Origin: Fonsecaea monophora
Taxonomy: Eukaryota; Ascomycota; Eurotiomycetes; Chaetothyriales; Herpotrichiellaceae
Direction: 5' to 3'
DNA length: 64,000 bases
Assembly: GCF_001642475.1 (NCBI RefSeq)
Contig: NW_019173970.1
Location: 186,001 to 250,000 of the forward strand
Of the stretch, positions 32,128 to 44,540 are shown in pieces (within the stretch, counting starts at the first letter, position 1; the number at the start of each line of letters is the position of its first letter). The notes beneath the pieces were generated by a model. That model made no database searches. It saw only the letters and a list, made by a program, of their open reading frames with translations, and was not told the DNA's origin. The position numbers were made by a program, and so were the translations under genes.

Positions 32128-33228
32128 ATGCAATGTCATTCACTCAGCACGTAAGCACATGGAGAACCTTCTTATCGTTCATAATTGAGCTTATTCTTTT
32201 CTCTGGCTAACCAACGCAGATCTCTATGCTCATCAACATTTCAGTTCCTCGTGGGTCTGGAACGAAAGCCGTTCAATGTCCACTCAGATCTGGCCGTCCA
32301 ACTTTCCCCAGTCTTCGCCGCCCTGATCAACGGTAGCATGGTCGAGAGTGTCGAAAGACGGGTTGTCCTGGACGACATCGATGAAGAGACCTTTCTGCGC
32401 TTCTGCGAATTCGCCTACAAGGGAGACTTTTCGGTACCTCCGCCCAAAACCGTCGTTGACCAGGAACTGCCGTCGTCACCACAACTGGAAACAGTTGACG
32501 AAAAGTTCACTTCCAGCCATAACAGGTCTCTCTCTACCGGCGTCCCTATTGGAAAAGTCCTCGATGGCGGCGAAGGAGAAGGGTTGAAGGTATTGGCGAC
32601 GGGTTTGTGGCCACGGGTCCGGGGCGACCACCACAAACCAGCTTGGAGGCATCAGATTTCGCGGCCAGTCTCGTGGCTGCGAGGGCGAAGAACGGTCCGC
32701 ACCACCGACAATCGCACACGGGACTCCCTGGCAAAACCTGCAGTTGTCTCAAATCTCCCCGATCCAGGCTCGAAGCTGGCCGCCGACTGGGCCAAGTTCT
32801 GCAACGCTTCCACAGACTGGGACGGGCCCCTTTTCCGACCGTACAAGAACTACACGCCCTCGGAGAGCCTGACGGAGATGCTCCTGTCCCAGGCGAGGTT
32901 GTACGTCTTTGCCGACAGATACGTCATTGAGTCGCTCAGATCGCTGGTTCTGTACAAGATGCGCCGTTCGTTAGCCTCGCTCAAGCTGTTTCCCGAGCGC
33001 GTACCGGAGGTGTTCCTGCTCGTCCAGTACGTCTATGAAAACACAAGAGAAGGCGACGACCTCAGAGCCTTGCTGACGCAATTCATCGCCTGCATGATCA
33101 CCGTTTTTCTGCAACATCCCGACTGGGACGGATTCATTCGCCAGCAGCACATTTTCACCATGGATTTGCTGAAACATCTGAGAGATAGTGTGGAGGTTGA
33201 TGATGGGCGGAGAAGAAGCGCCGCATAA
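32128..33228 (+). CDS. BTB/POZ domain protein
   Basis: BTB domains mediate dimerisation and often act as Cullin-3 substrate adaptors. A tiny first exon (32128-32150, MQCHSLS plus two bases) is joined over a 69-bp intron (GTAAGC, branch GGCTAAC, acceptor CGCAG) to 32220-33228, giving 343 residues. The BTB core is FLVGLERKPFNVHSDLAVQLSPVFAALI, then RVVLDDIDEETFLRFCEFAYKGDF at about 25-85. The middle (about 85-185) is basic/Ser-rich and probably disordered. The C-terminal half has LYVFADRYVIESLRSLVLYKMRRSL, the usual helical BACK-like part of fungal BTB proteins. No Kelch, MATH or zinc-finger domain is visible, so the target is unknown. The in-frame ATG at 32185 lies inside the intron and is less likely as start. 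Confidence 0.82.
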
Positions 33229-34348
33229 TAACCCTTTTTTTTTTCTTGGTTCTCTTCTTCGGATATACACCCTTATCAGGGTGTTGGCTGCGCCACGAAT
33301 GTTTTGTGTCATTTGGGCACAAGTTATATAGATGGGGCCCTTTGGTCCTTAGACCAGTGGTTACCGAGCACCATCACTTCAAACCTGTCGGCTACGGCAC
33401 AGCTCCGCGAGGACCACCACCACCAGCATTTATGGAGGACGGACCCGCAGTGTCTCTGGCCGAGCATAAAATCCAGGACATGCCGCCTATGAGGCTGCCG
33501 CACGGAGATTGGGCATGCAGGAAGAACAGGGTTCGCAGATAACACATAGACGAGATTGCGTACGCAAAGCGTGGGATTAATGTGACGGCTACTCACCATC
33601 GACGGATCGCCCTGTGTGAAGCAGTGGCAGATAGATATGTGAGGTACCTTGCCTGCTTATCAACTCGTGAATGCGTACTTCTCCCTGTGGAGACAAGGGA
33701 GCCTAGGGGGCCACTGAGGCGATCATTGTTGGGAGTGATAGAGGGTAACTGGGGCATGACGAGGAAAGATGCCATTCCCACGAAAGCTCTGGCTTCAAGT
33801 AGTCGTCTGGGGCATATTATATAGATTCACGAGACGTGTTATGGGACGGCGAGGAAAAAGAGAAAGGTCGGGTTATGAACAATTGTGAGAAGGTTCCATA
33901 CCCACGCCCAGCTTCACATCTTCACATCTTCACATGTCTCTCAACTTCCATGCATATTTGTACAAGGTACAAGTACGAGTACATACTTTGTCCTTTGTAC
34001 ACTGTGGGACCTGAGAGCAACGAATCGGATCAATTTCAGTGGGAGAAATATAGTTTGATACACTCCTACCGGCGGTGTAACCAACGCAGCAACCCACCAA
34101 ACCCACTATCCCATTTGCGTACTCTACCAAGCCATTCGGCCGTCCAATTCTGGAGACTTTGAGGACTCTGAAGCTCGTCCTTCGTGTTCGTATGATTCGT
34201 ATTCGAACAAAGACGAATCATTCGTCGAAAACACGAGACTCGGCAAAGCCTTCAACTCCTCCCCACTCCCTCAACCGCAACTTGTTTCCCGTTCCCTCGA
34301 CGGCGGCTTGTCTTTGCTTCGCCCGAACCGGATCTTTGCCCCCAGGCA
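33229..34348. other. Convergent intergenic region
   Basis: Noncoding 1.1 kb. It has a T11 run just past the BTB stop (about 33234-33244) and three tandem TTCACATC units (about 33912-33935). Confidence 0.5.
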
Positions 34349-35188
34349 TCAAGAACCAAGGTCCAGAATTTGCTGGTTCTCAACGACCTTCTCTGGCGGT
34401 GGGTCGATGCAGAATCTCACCAGCGCCTTCGCCAGCCGAGTAACGATGACGACAGGCGTCATCAGCGATGCGATCTTGCCGAGAAAGATGCTCTCATCGC
34501 GCACGACCCCACCGGGCCGGATCACGATTACCTCAAACACATCTGGATGGGTATTGGCCATGTCGAGCAAACCCTGTTCAGCAGCGCCCTGGGGATGGTG
34601 AGACGTCAGCAATGATCGCGACCAGCTCACCGAGCCCGACGAGCACAAAATAAGTCGTCGCCGACGGTAACACGCCGTACCTTCAGTTTCCGCGTGTCGG
34701 AGAACAGCCAGAGTTTCCTGTCCTGGTGCCATTCCGCGCCGTTGCCGCTGCAGAAGACAAACCGGAGTCTCTGTTCCGGTGGCAGAGTCGGACAGACACC
34801 TCTCACCAAGGCGTTGGCGGCGGCCAAGGTGAAATCCACGCCGACCGTCCTCGCAGTCTGGAGATCGGGAAAGTCCTCGACCTTCCCTCCCAGACACCTG
34901 GGAACACCCGCGGGGGTTAGCCCTTCTACCTGGCAAAGACACAGGGTGATCTTTGGGCCCACTTTACCAAATACAACCTTGGACTCCGTAGAGTTGTTGG
35001 AGGAGGTCTGTCGGGTATGATAAAAAGTCCTTGTGACGGATCACCTCCACCTTGGGACTTTGGCTCAGTGTCTCGTCAATGTTGCGCCTCGTCAGTACAA
35101 TGATGTAGGAAATCCTCGGGTTCTCGATCGCTTGGACCACGACTTCCCTCCCGACAAAACCAGTGGCCCCCGTGATAATGATCTTCAT
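34349..35188 (-). CDS. Small NAD(P)-binding (atypical SDR/NmrA-like) protein
   Basis: Three exons (35188-34968, 34897-34681, 34588-34349) give 225 residues. The splice sites restore the sequence GCIWCLGGKVEDFPDL and later LKGAAEQGLLDM without gaps. The N-terminus KIIITGATGFVGREVVVQAI is the Rossmann dinucleotide motif TGATGFVG of atypical short-chain dehydrogenases. DFTLAAANAL, RFVFCSGNGAEWHQD and FEVIVIRPGGV follow the same fold. A classic YxxxK catalytic pair is not seen, so it may be a redox sensor or binding protein rather than an enzyme. It is short for the family (usually 230-300). A second ATG at 35191 adds one residue. The function is not known. Confidence 0.78.
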
Positions 35189-35191
35189 CAT

Positions 35192-36138
35192 CGCAGACTA
35201 GACACTCGGGACACTCTATTGAATTCGGGATTGCCGTTCAACTTGCTTGACAACAGTGATATAACAAGTAGAACGTGTGAGTCTTTGTAGGAGCTTTTGA
35301 AGCTGGATTATGGCGCGAAACAGCGATGCAGAGAGGTTTGTCCGTGTCCTAGACTGCTCTCCAAGGGTATGCCTGGGCCAGATTGTTGGTAGATGCTTCG
35401 GACATAGACCATGTAGCATCCGAGGCAGATGCATTTGATAGGTGGAAAAGAAAACCCCTGTTCCTTGTGTCGCATCGTGTTACATGGGCCACCCGTCTAG
35501 TCAGCCAAACCCGTGAGTGGGACATACAAGTACACCGTATGTGCTTGGGAGAAACCCGGTACTGCAGACAACGACACGGGGAAAGGCTGAGCGTGCAGGA
35601 CTGGCAGGTTGGAGTTTTCGATGGTCAAAGGAGACCTCCACAACAAGGACCACAAAAGTAGAGACGGAGAACGGAGGGACGAGCATGCCAATGTGCTTGA
35701 TCTGGCGCAGTTGAGTAGACACAACATGACGGGTAGAAACGAGGAGAGTGACGGGCACACCACCTTAATCTGAGGCAAGCTAGCCTCGTACGAGCTCAAA
35801 GCACAAAGAAAAGCCCCGGACACTCATCTTAATCCCTAAGATCTCCGGGTAAAGAACCGACCATGTTCTGGAATCTCCATGGTCTTTGACAGTGCGAAGA
35901 TGTCTCGAGAGAAGTCTTGCTAGGCGTTGTCCACCGTCTAACTCGAAATTGACTCCGGCTTCATGACAAAACACGCTGTGCATAGCTGATCAGCCATGTG
36001 GCCCCCCTTCAACGCCTCTTGCCTTACCAAGACTCGACCGCAACCTTTGAGTGAAGCTCGCAACCTAAATATCTTGTCTTCGACTTGTCGTTCAATCATT
36101 TCAGTCATCATGTCGACCCTTCCCAGACCTCACTGGTA
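35192..36138. other. Intergenic region
   Basis: Promoter of the NAD(P)-binding protein and 3' region of UBC12. ORFs here lack similarity to any family I know. Confidence 0.5.
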
Positions 36139-36848
36139 TCACCGCAATACTCGATCATAAGTCTGCCCTTTCACAGACCCGCCTCCCATCGCCGTCCTTG
36201 CATTCCGCCGGAAACCCTCTCGGTTGTTTCGGAGATCTTCAGCCGCTTCCTTGTTGAGCGGATCGGACGCATTGGGCTCGAGGAAGAGAAACTGTTCAGC
36301 GAGTTAGCTGCAACCCGTGACGCTCGACATTGAATGGAGAGTTTACCTGCATGCCCACGATGACGGCATTTAAATTCAATACCGGCTTCCAATCCTCTCT
36401 TAGAATATTCAAGCAGACGTTTCCATCTAGGTCGATGTTTGGATGATAGATCTTCTGGGTACACTTGACCTTCGGCGGATCGTGCGGGAAGTTCTGGTTG
36501 ATGGCAAAGTTGAACACGAAGCTACCACCCTTGTACATGCCTTCATCTGGTTCGATCGTGAGAGTAAAGTTCAGAATGTCGTCGGGGTTGGGAAATGTCG
36601 TCTTCATGGTCGACCCGAGGGACAATTCACTTAGATCTGCGAGAAACTGCATTAGACGCCTCTCCAGCCAGACAGGGGAAACCGTTCACCTTTTTGCACG
36701 CGAAGTTGAGCGGCTGTGACCTTCTTCTTCTTCTGCGTCACTCCTTGTGCCTGTTCATCCTTTTGTTGCTGTTGTTTCTGCACATTGCCATCAGTGATTA
36801 GCTATAGGCACTGGGAACCGCTCCTACCATTGACCATATTTTCATCAT
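36139..36848 (-). CDS. ubc12: NEDD8-conjugating enzyme E2
   Basis: Ubc12 receives NEDD8/Rub1 from the E1 and passes it to cullins, activating cullin-RING ligases. Four exons read 36848-36828, 36777-36690, 36636-36347 and 36291-36139 and give 183 residues. The extension MMKIWSMKQQQQKDEQ is the Ubc12-specific tail that docks on the NEDD8 E1. The UBC fold shows LGSTMKTTFPNPDDILNF, GSFVFNFAINQNFPHDPPKVKC, KIYHPNID and the active site GNVCLNILREDW with Cys111. LFLEPNASDPLNKEAAEDL closes the domain. The first coding exon is only seven codons; the fit of the tail to the family supports it. Housekeeping gene. Confidence 0.96.
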
Positions 36849-37500
36849 CTTGTCAGTCGGTCGTCACCACGGGGTGACACAACAGCTCGATCGATGTGTA
36901 TCTCTAAAGAACTCTGTGAATCAGGCCAGAGAGCGTGGAGGGCGGGGAGTGGTTGACGGAGGCGGGCGTGTCAGTCGGATCGGGAAGAGGAACAAAGAGG
37001 GCAGGGCGCAGCCTGAAACTCGGCGTTCTCGTGTCTCCTTCCGTGAACGGGTGCTGGACAGCGGAGGCAGGACAATGGGATATCGGCAGTGTGAAGAAAT
37101 CCACGAAAGAGAAATTCACAGATAATGTAAATAATGTAGATGGTTATCACGATTTGAAAGTCCGGAAAGTCAGAGGGGGAGGCCCCTGCGGTCGAAGTGC
37201 CACTTGCTCGGATCATGTATGGGAATCTGGCTGTGCTCACATGACGCAGGTGGCATCCACAGCCTCGCCTCCTTGGAGGACCAGTCAAATGTAATAAACG
37301 CCATACTTTTACTCGATACATGTATTTAATCCAAACCCCAACACCATTTTATTGTGAGTCCGCTGCTAAATCCGACAGGAACTGTGTCTTCACCAACTTC
37401 AGCCCCAAAGGAGACCGACATCGGAAATAAGCCTAAGCTTCTCCCTTCAATGCTAACTGTGATCTAGACCTGACTATATCTAACACACTGGGAGGGACGA
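36849..37500. other. Intergenic region
   Basis: UBC12 promoter and chitin synthase 3' region. Nothing recognisable apart from a repeated ATAATGTA motif near 37123-37137. Confidence 0.5.
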
Positions 37501-40347
37501 CTATCTTCTATTGAAACAGCAAAGCAGACCGGTCCTGCCAAGGAACCAGCAGCACCCGGTGAAGCGCACAACGGAAAGAGCTGCCGTGGTCCACAAGAGC
37601 GCTTGGAAAAAGTGGTTGCTTCGGCTCGTTGCTCTAGACTGTGGGAGAAGTTAGCAGTGGGAATCACCGACATATGTCAAGATACTTACAGTAAACCCAA
37701 AGTTGTCGACGCTGTCACTAGTAATGACAACCGAGAGCAAGGCATTCGAAAAGATCCATGTCGCCACCAGTCGAGTTCTGAAGTTCTTGTACGAATCTTC
37801 CAGCGTTTTGTCTTCCTTTTCCTCAGGTGGCACGTACGGCGCCAAAGCACGCCGCACTGTAGCCTCGAATTGAGAGTCAATGTCGGCTTGCGGTCGGTCC
37901 ACTTCTTCCACAACCGTCGCCTTGCCCTTTTCGTCTTTCTTGGTTTGGGCCGAAGGTAGCACGTCCGCCTTGTCCGAACCTTTGGTTCCCCACGAGACGT
38001 CGTGCCAGTTGCTAAAGGCGTAGATCATGAGGATATTGATGAAGGACGGCATGAGGAGCAGGTACTGGAAAAACGAGGTGAACATGTGCCAAGGATCCAG
38101 ATACATGAACGAAGCCACGAAATACAACCCGAATGTAGCCGCCAGCGCGATGATGACGATACCAGGTCCGGTCGAGGCGAAGAAGGATTTGAGGAATTCG
38201 TTAGCCCCCTCGTTAGTGACAATATCAGTGCCATCTTTCGAAGTGAATGCTTTGACCACCAGATACATGGACAGGACGATCACGTAGAGCTGGATGATGG
38301 CGAAGACGCAGAACGAGATGATGTATGCAACCTTGGAGCCCTTGGGACGGTTACCCAAGGCCAGGATAAATTGCAAGAGCAGGAAGGCCAGATAAGCGTA
38401 TTGCAGCACAGTGTTGATGATTGGTGTCGCACTGTTGCCGAACGGGAAAGCTTTGTTGTTGTTGTTACTGCTGGGTTGACCCACCAGATCCATGAGAATT
38501 TTGGTGGTGAGCCAGAAAGCCGCGAGAGAGAACCAGGAAAGGATAACCGACACAATGTTGTAGATCATTTGAATGTGGAAGAAGAGCATTCGGATGATGT
38601 TGTGGCCGGATTTGTACATACGGGAGAAGTGCATAAGCGAGTAGATGGAGGCGGCAAAGGAACCGTTGAGCCAACGTCGACGTTGGCCGATGAATTCTGC
38701 CGCTCCTTCAGGCACGTCGGTTTCGGCTTTGGAGGCCTTGACGTAGGTCAGATGCCATTTCGAACCTGCCTTAGCGACCAGTTCAAAACACAGGATACGA
38801 TCCTCGGCCAAGAACATGTTCTTCTTGAAGATATTCATGCCTTCGATACCCTTCTTTCCCAGCCGCTTCGACAGGGTGTGATCGCCGTGGAAATACTGCT
38901 CCAGGGGACGACCCATGATCGCTCGGAAACGATATGCTGAGAACGCACCGGGGAGCACACTGACGTAGCCAAAAGAGCTCTCCAATGGTTTGTCCAAGAT
39001 GTTACTGATCTTGTATTCAAAGTTCTGCGCGGCGACCAGAGGGTTCAAGAGCTTTCGTCCAAAAACACCCCCGCGACCCAACATAGCGTGGATTTCACCG
39101 CAAGCACCTCCGAGATCCTTGTCGTTATAGAACGCCTCCCACAGAGCCATGATAGCCTTCGAGCCGGGCTTAGTGCCGGCATCTAGAAGAATACAGATCT
39201 CCGGGTTGAGGATGCGGCCAAACGCGTTGAACAACCATCGGTGGGAGTTGATCTTCTTGCTGTTCTTCTGCTTTAGACAGAACATCATCTGCACTGGGGG
39301 CAACGACGTTGGGTCATTGTCGCTCGGCCGAATGAGCTGTTGATTCGCTGTCACAGAAAGCTGGGTTGTATATTCGAAGAGATGGACCACAGTCTCCTTG
39401 CCATCGACGTCCTTCTTCATGACCCCATCTTGATACACACCAACGGTCGCAAGAACGTCCAAGGTGTTCTTGTCGCAAGGGTCGATGCCATCGAAGATGA
39501 TACATACGACGATCTTCTGCCAGGCCGGTCCGCCTTTGTTCCAGAACTCGGATTTCTTGAGGTTGACGATGTCGCGGATATTCTGCATCACTCCGTGCAA
39601 TGTGCGGGCTGTCAAGACCTTGTCTTCGTTGTAGGCCGTGATTGCGATGAGGAGCTCGGTGTGCCGGTTGTACATGGCGGGACGAAGGTTGTAGCCGTTC
39701 TTTAGGGTAAAATCATCGGGATCGCAGGTAGCAGCCGTGTAGCGCATGTGGGTAAACTCCTCGCTCCCACCCTCGAGGTCGGTCCGGTATTTGGACTGAA
39801 TTGCGTTCTGGATGGCACTGGGCACCGGATAGTCGATACTCAGCACGCTGTTGACGACCTTGACTTTTCTTGTAGCGTAGCGTTTGACTGTGCCGAAGCC
39901 AGGAGCTTGTCGTTGCTTCCATGCCTCCGTAGAATTGCTGCGCTCAGTCGGATCAGGATAACCCGGGGTAGGAAACCCGGCCTGCGTATTGCTCAAGCCA
40001 TAGCCTCCCCCATACGCCTGAGTGTGCTGAGGGTTGTATCCTGTGACTGGGGCTTGTGACTTGTCTCCTCCTACATACGTCTCATTCAGGGTGTAGATCG
40101 ATTCCTGTCCTGGCGTCAACGGGCGGGAATGGGGGTCATCGTATTGCGACTGATACGCAGCGTTCTGGTGTAGCAAAGAATGCTCTGCTTCGTCGTCTGA
40201 ATGATGTTCATTGGGTCGGTAAGCCTACGCAAAGGGTCAGTTCAGCTCGTTTCACAAGGGGGTCAGGCTCGATCCACGTACATTTCCAGGGGGGATGTCA
40301 CTGAGTTGATGGCCGTTGTCATAGCCACCCGGATATTGGCTCGCCAT
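37501..40347 (-). CDS. chsB: Chitin synthase, class III
   Basis: Membrane glycosyltransferase that makes wall chitin from UDP-GlcNAc at hyphal tips. Class III enzymes are specific to filamentous fungi and black yeasts and are important for polar growth. Exons 40347-40282, 40224-37690 and 37638-37501 give 912 residues. The N-terminal ~110 residues (MASQYPGGYDNGHQLSD, Tyr/Gly/Pro-rich) are disordered. The chitin synthase N-domain and GT2 domain follow with TAYNEDKVLTARTLHGVM, IFDGIDPCDKNTLD, LLDAGTKPG, SVLPGAFSAYRFRA, EDRILCFE and the processivity motif GQRRRWLNGS. Then come about seven membrane spans. The ending FLGRTGLLCCFNRR confirms the small third exon. The near-identity of the core to Aspergillus ChsB supports class III rather than I/II; the symbol follows that usage. 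Confidence 0.93.
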
Positions 40348-43133
40348 GGCGCTGAAGTTGAAGAATGGGTGGAAAGGAAATGTGGTGTTGTGCTAGAAAA
40401 GGCGGTTCGAGGGCTGAGACCCGGCACCACCGCAGTTGTTATGGTTATCCCACCGGGTGAGATACGTGGTATGGCAGACAGGTCACTGGTTCAGTGAGTA
40501 GGTGTGAGATTTTACTGACAGACTGACAGCCGCCAGGGCCGGTCAGAGGGCAGGAGTTGCTGCAACTAGGGGAGACCACTGATGGCTGATACAGCCTGTC
40601 AGAGGGAGTGCAGGGTGATGAATTAGGTGATATAGATGCGGAGACGAAAGCGGGCAAAGAAAGTCAAATCGGCGGATCTCAAAGGAGAGGACAAAGAGAG
40701 CAGGACCAAGAAGGGTCAACTGCAATCGAATTAGGATCTTTACAAGAAGAAGATGGTGATGATTGAAAAATGACCTGTAAACCACGGGGACCGAGAGGTG
40801 TTGTTTCAGTTTTCTTGGTTTTCTGAACACTTGGTTGCACACACGCCCACACAGCCTGCTGAAGACGCAGCTCAGCCCTTTTTTGGGCAGGGTTCAAAGT
40901 CCCCTGAGCTGAGAGAAGCGAATCCGGCTAAAGGCGCAAGGAAATGGGAACAAAGCGCTGACGACAGGCATTGCACTACTGCTGGCGGGTGGCTACCAAG
41001 CCACCTACTACTGGAGGCCAGTCTCAGCCTGTTGAGCCTTCGCTTAACTGGTTGCTTGCGATCCCTGGGCTGGCGAATCCCCATCTGATGCCCAGCGACA
41101 GAAGACTTTCAGCCGCACCCTGGCCGTATTGCCTGTCTGCTTATGATCCTTGATAGAAGGATGAGTAGAGTCCCCCCTTAGTCGTGGATTGTAATCAGAC
41201 AGCCATCACTCTGTACCTGGTGCACAGCGAGAGTGCACTCCTTGAGGGACTGCGCAACCAAACGCAGATCGTATCTCTGGATCTCAACTATGAAACACCG
41301 GGAACGAAACAGTGGATCCAGCCTGCCAGTGTCTTTGGTATCGGAGAGTTCGCCCGTGCAGACGATGGTGGCGTCCTCCACGGCTTGGGCTAAATTCTAC
41401 TCCCCCGCAGTTTCTGCTGGAGTGCCTCCTGAAAGTATTCGACAGGCTGGACGGGATGGGATAATTCGCCGCATGCGTGGCATTCAGGACAGATTGATTG
41501 TCGACTTCTATTCCAGTCGACTTGCCAGATGACCAAAAGATTAGGACATGACAACAACGTTGTGTGCGGCCAATTCTCAATGGATCTGGCTGACTCTCAC
41601 ATCGTTCGCAAGGAAGCGCCACACCGTAAGACCTTGACTTAAAAGGTATGTACCCATATTTAGATCTGCCTGAGTGAGGTCCTGCGCCACAGGTGGCAAC
41701 CCTTACACAAGTTGGGACACACAGCACCATTACTGCACCGAGGAATTGGAGACATATGCTGTATTCTGCGCAGAGACACGTTCCATTCCACTTCAGACGT
41801 GGTGACTTCAAACGTGCTGAGGCCGAATTGACATTGCAAATGTTGTACCAGACAGAGCTGCCCAACAGTCATCTCCGCCCCTATTCCCTGCGGATTTTCA
41901 GGCCATCTCCGAAATGAGTGGAAGGGGAGCAATGTTTTTTTGTTCTTCCTCTTCATACAAAGACGACATTCATGTGGTACCGTCATCTGAAGGCAGGAAA
42001 AAAGGCACGAGGGTCTCTTGAGTACTTTGCAGTGTGGGTGATGATGAAACTATTAATGTGTTACTAGAAGTCTGCTGGAACCTTTTCGGTAGCTGATCAT
42101 TCCACAAGGGGTCAAATATGCCTTTGCATGCTTCTGGGCAAACAATTCATCATTTGGGCTCACATGAGCACTGGGTGAGCCCACCTCCCGTCGATGATTC
42201 GAACCCCGTCGTGGGTTTCGATGAGATGCTGTTCGTGGTTGACCTGAAGCTCCTCGTAAACTCCTCTATGCCTTCTGATTGGAACAAGGACCAGGTCGGG
42301 TCAGGAGATTTCAACAACTCTTCAGATTAGTACAAGTGAAAACCCTTGCGGGCAGCTTGTTTGAAGGAGAGATTTTGCGGGCGGCGCTTTTCCCATTACA
42401 GGCATTAGGCAGTCCGTAGGCGCACCAAGCTTTCCTTCAGTGCGGCCTGTGAGCCAACCGCATTCGTGGTCCACCACTGTAGGCTTCGCGTACAATGCCC
42501 CTTCATCTCCCACTCGCTCACCATCACCTTGAGTTCCCGGAGCACATCAATGCCCATTTGCCCGTCCCTGTTCGCTCGTCGCCTTTGGCTGTACCCATCC
42601 TCTCCACCACCACTTTGCTGGCTGGAGGGTCGAGACTGCCGGTCCAACTCAGCTGCGATTGTTTTTCGATTCCTCTCCATCCCTTCGCACTGAGCGCCCT
42701 GCAATCCTGCAAACAGCTTCATACTTACTTCAATTCAGTCTTTTCCACGTTGGATTTTGGCTTTTTGTCGAGACGTTGTCTCGTCCCACATTCTTTTGTC
42801 TCTTGTTTGGTCACCGCTCCCGGCACGGTCCAGTCACTTCCTTTCGTCCACGGAATCTTCTCTTTTTCGGCACAACAAGAACTCGTGGTTGATCCACAGT
42901 CATTGGGCTCTTTATCATAATCTTTTCACTATCGCATTCTCGAACCTTGCCTCACTGCGAACTTATCAGAAGGGTTGTAAGCCGACGACGTTACGACCGC
43001 AGAGCTCTCACGAGACACGAGGAGGGGTTTGAGACGAGATTAATACACCTGAGTTCGACAGGTGTAATTGATCCGGTGGACTCTACGGTTGTGAGGAGTA
43101 GACGATTGAAGCTACAAGAAGAGCGGCGCCGCG
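40348..43133. other. Long divergent intergenic region between chitin synthase and OPY2-like gene
   Basis: 2.8 kb, the largest gap of the window. No ORF resembles a known family; the longest (41284-41865 minus) is Cys/Arg-rich without domain signs. C/T-rich stretches at about 42680-42900 look like a leader or promoter of the OPY2-like gene. Confidence 0.5.
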
Positions 43134-44540
43134 ATGGCGTCGAATGGCCGTATGCATACCCAGAGATGAGGATCTGAATTCGGCTAACATTCGAGTGAAG
43201 TTTTCGAATCCTCTGCACACCACTTATTTCGTCGATGCGTCCAGTGCCCCCCTGATCCTCCCAGCTGCCCGGCATGCGGCGTGGATGAGACTTGCTCTTT
43301 AAGTGCTCAGTCGTGTGACTCGTGCGCGTCTACAACCTGTGTCAAAATTGGTTCTCTGCCTGGACAATCATCACCCAAAAAGTCTACACCTGTCGGCCCA
43401 ATCGTTGGCGGAGTGGTCGGAGGTGTGATCCTACTGGCAGTCATTGCCTATGTGATTTATAGGTACCGAATGCGCAAGAAACGACGCGCTCTGGCTTGGG
43501 ATCCTCCAGAAAAGAGAGATCAATCCACGCTCCATCGAGCCAACCGCCAATCCACTAGGTCTGCTCACTCGATCGCCTCTACTGTCCTAACTCGAGCTTC
43601 GAATGTCATCCAGATTGCCTACATTCCAGGAGTAACTGTCCGGTCCCCCCCAGACTCACCAGGATTCATTCCACCGGTTCCTTCGATCCCCGGAGGCATT
43701 GCCTCCAACTCTGCCAACGGGTCACCCCAGCTGGAGCAGCATTTCTTCATGCCGAAAGATTTGAGAGATTCTACCTGGTCCGACACTTCTTCCATCGACC
43801 CGCGAATAAGCCTTGCCCCGAGCTTGGCTCGAGCAAGCGTGGCGACGACGATTTACCGTAGTGATGCTGTTGTTCCACCTATACCGGCTCAACAGGCCTT
43901 CCGAGCGCAAGCCAACGTTGTGAGTGTTAAGTCCGGTGCGAACACTCCAGGAAACTCGTCAACCCCAAGTGCGAGAACGCCACAGATACCCCAAGTCCCA
44001 CAAATGCCCAAATTAGGAAGTAGCAACAGCTCTATCGTCGCGAGAAACGTCACTGCGCGACCTATCGAAGTCAAGAAAGCCAGCTCGGCGACCAGGGTAC
44101 CTACACTGGCAAATCTGGCGAAAGAAGCCTCACGAAAGAGCAGTACGGCTACAAGCTCAAAGGAGAGCATTCCGTTCTTCGTGGATGAAAAGGAAGTGGT
44201 TCCTTCACCCGCGACTTCAACTCCCCTCACTGTCCTCGACGAGTCTCCAATATCACCCTTGGTGATTCCCAAGCAGCCCTTCGCAGCCAACCACTCGGCG
44301 AGGTCATCGTCGGTGAGCGCTATTTTGCCTTTGGAGGGGTCTAAAGGAGGTCCGTCCCCGGGCCCTACACATCGGCATACCGGCAGTGCCACCTTGAGTG
44401 CCGCAATCGAGGACGCCATCAAACGTGCCCGGAATCCCGAACACATGAACGTGAGCAGCCCGACCCTACGGCCGGAACTGGTCAAGCATGATGCGGGACC
44501 GTTTTCAGATGCCAATGAAGTGAAGGAGAATTTGCCTTGA
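43134..44540 (+). CDS. Opy2-like membrane anchor (HOG pathway)
   Basis: Opy2 is a single-span plasma-membrane protein that recruits Ste50 to activate the HOG MAP-kinase cascade. Exon 1 (43134-43149, MASNG plus one base) is joined over a 51-bp intron (GTATGC, branch GGCTAAC, acceptor GTGAAG) to 43201-44540, giving 451 residues. The ectodomain is short and cysteine-rich: RRCVQCPPDPPSCPACG, then CSLSAQSCDSC and TTCVKIG, matching the Opy2 N-terminal pattern. One membrane span follows (PIVGGVVGGVILLAVIAYVI) with a YRYRMRKKRR stop-transfer. The 350-residue cytosolic tail is Ser/Pro/Thr-rich and disordered, with many SP sites. No classical signal peptide precedes the cysteines; this also holds for Opy2 relatives. 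The family call rests on the Cys pattern and topology. Confidence 0.78.

Noticed and set aside
38002..38940. 312-codon plus-strand ORF
   Set aside because: Antisense to the chitin synthase core, composition-biased, no family similarity.
41284..41865. 193-codon minus-strand ORF in the long gap
   Set aside because: No domain, no coding-like composition, no splice partners.
42190..42215. ATTCGAACCCC resembling a tRNA B-box
   Set aside because: No pairing T-stem, A-box or acceptor stem at proper distance on either strand.
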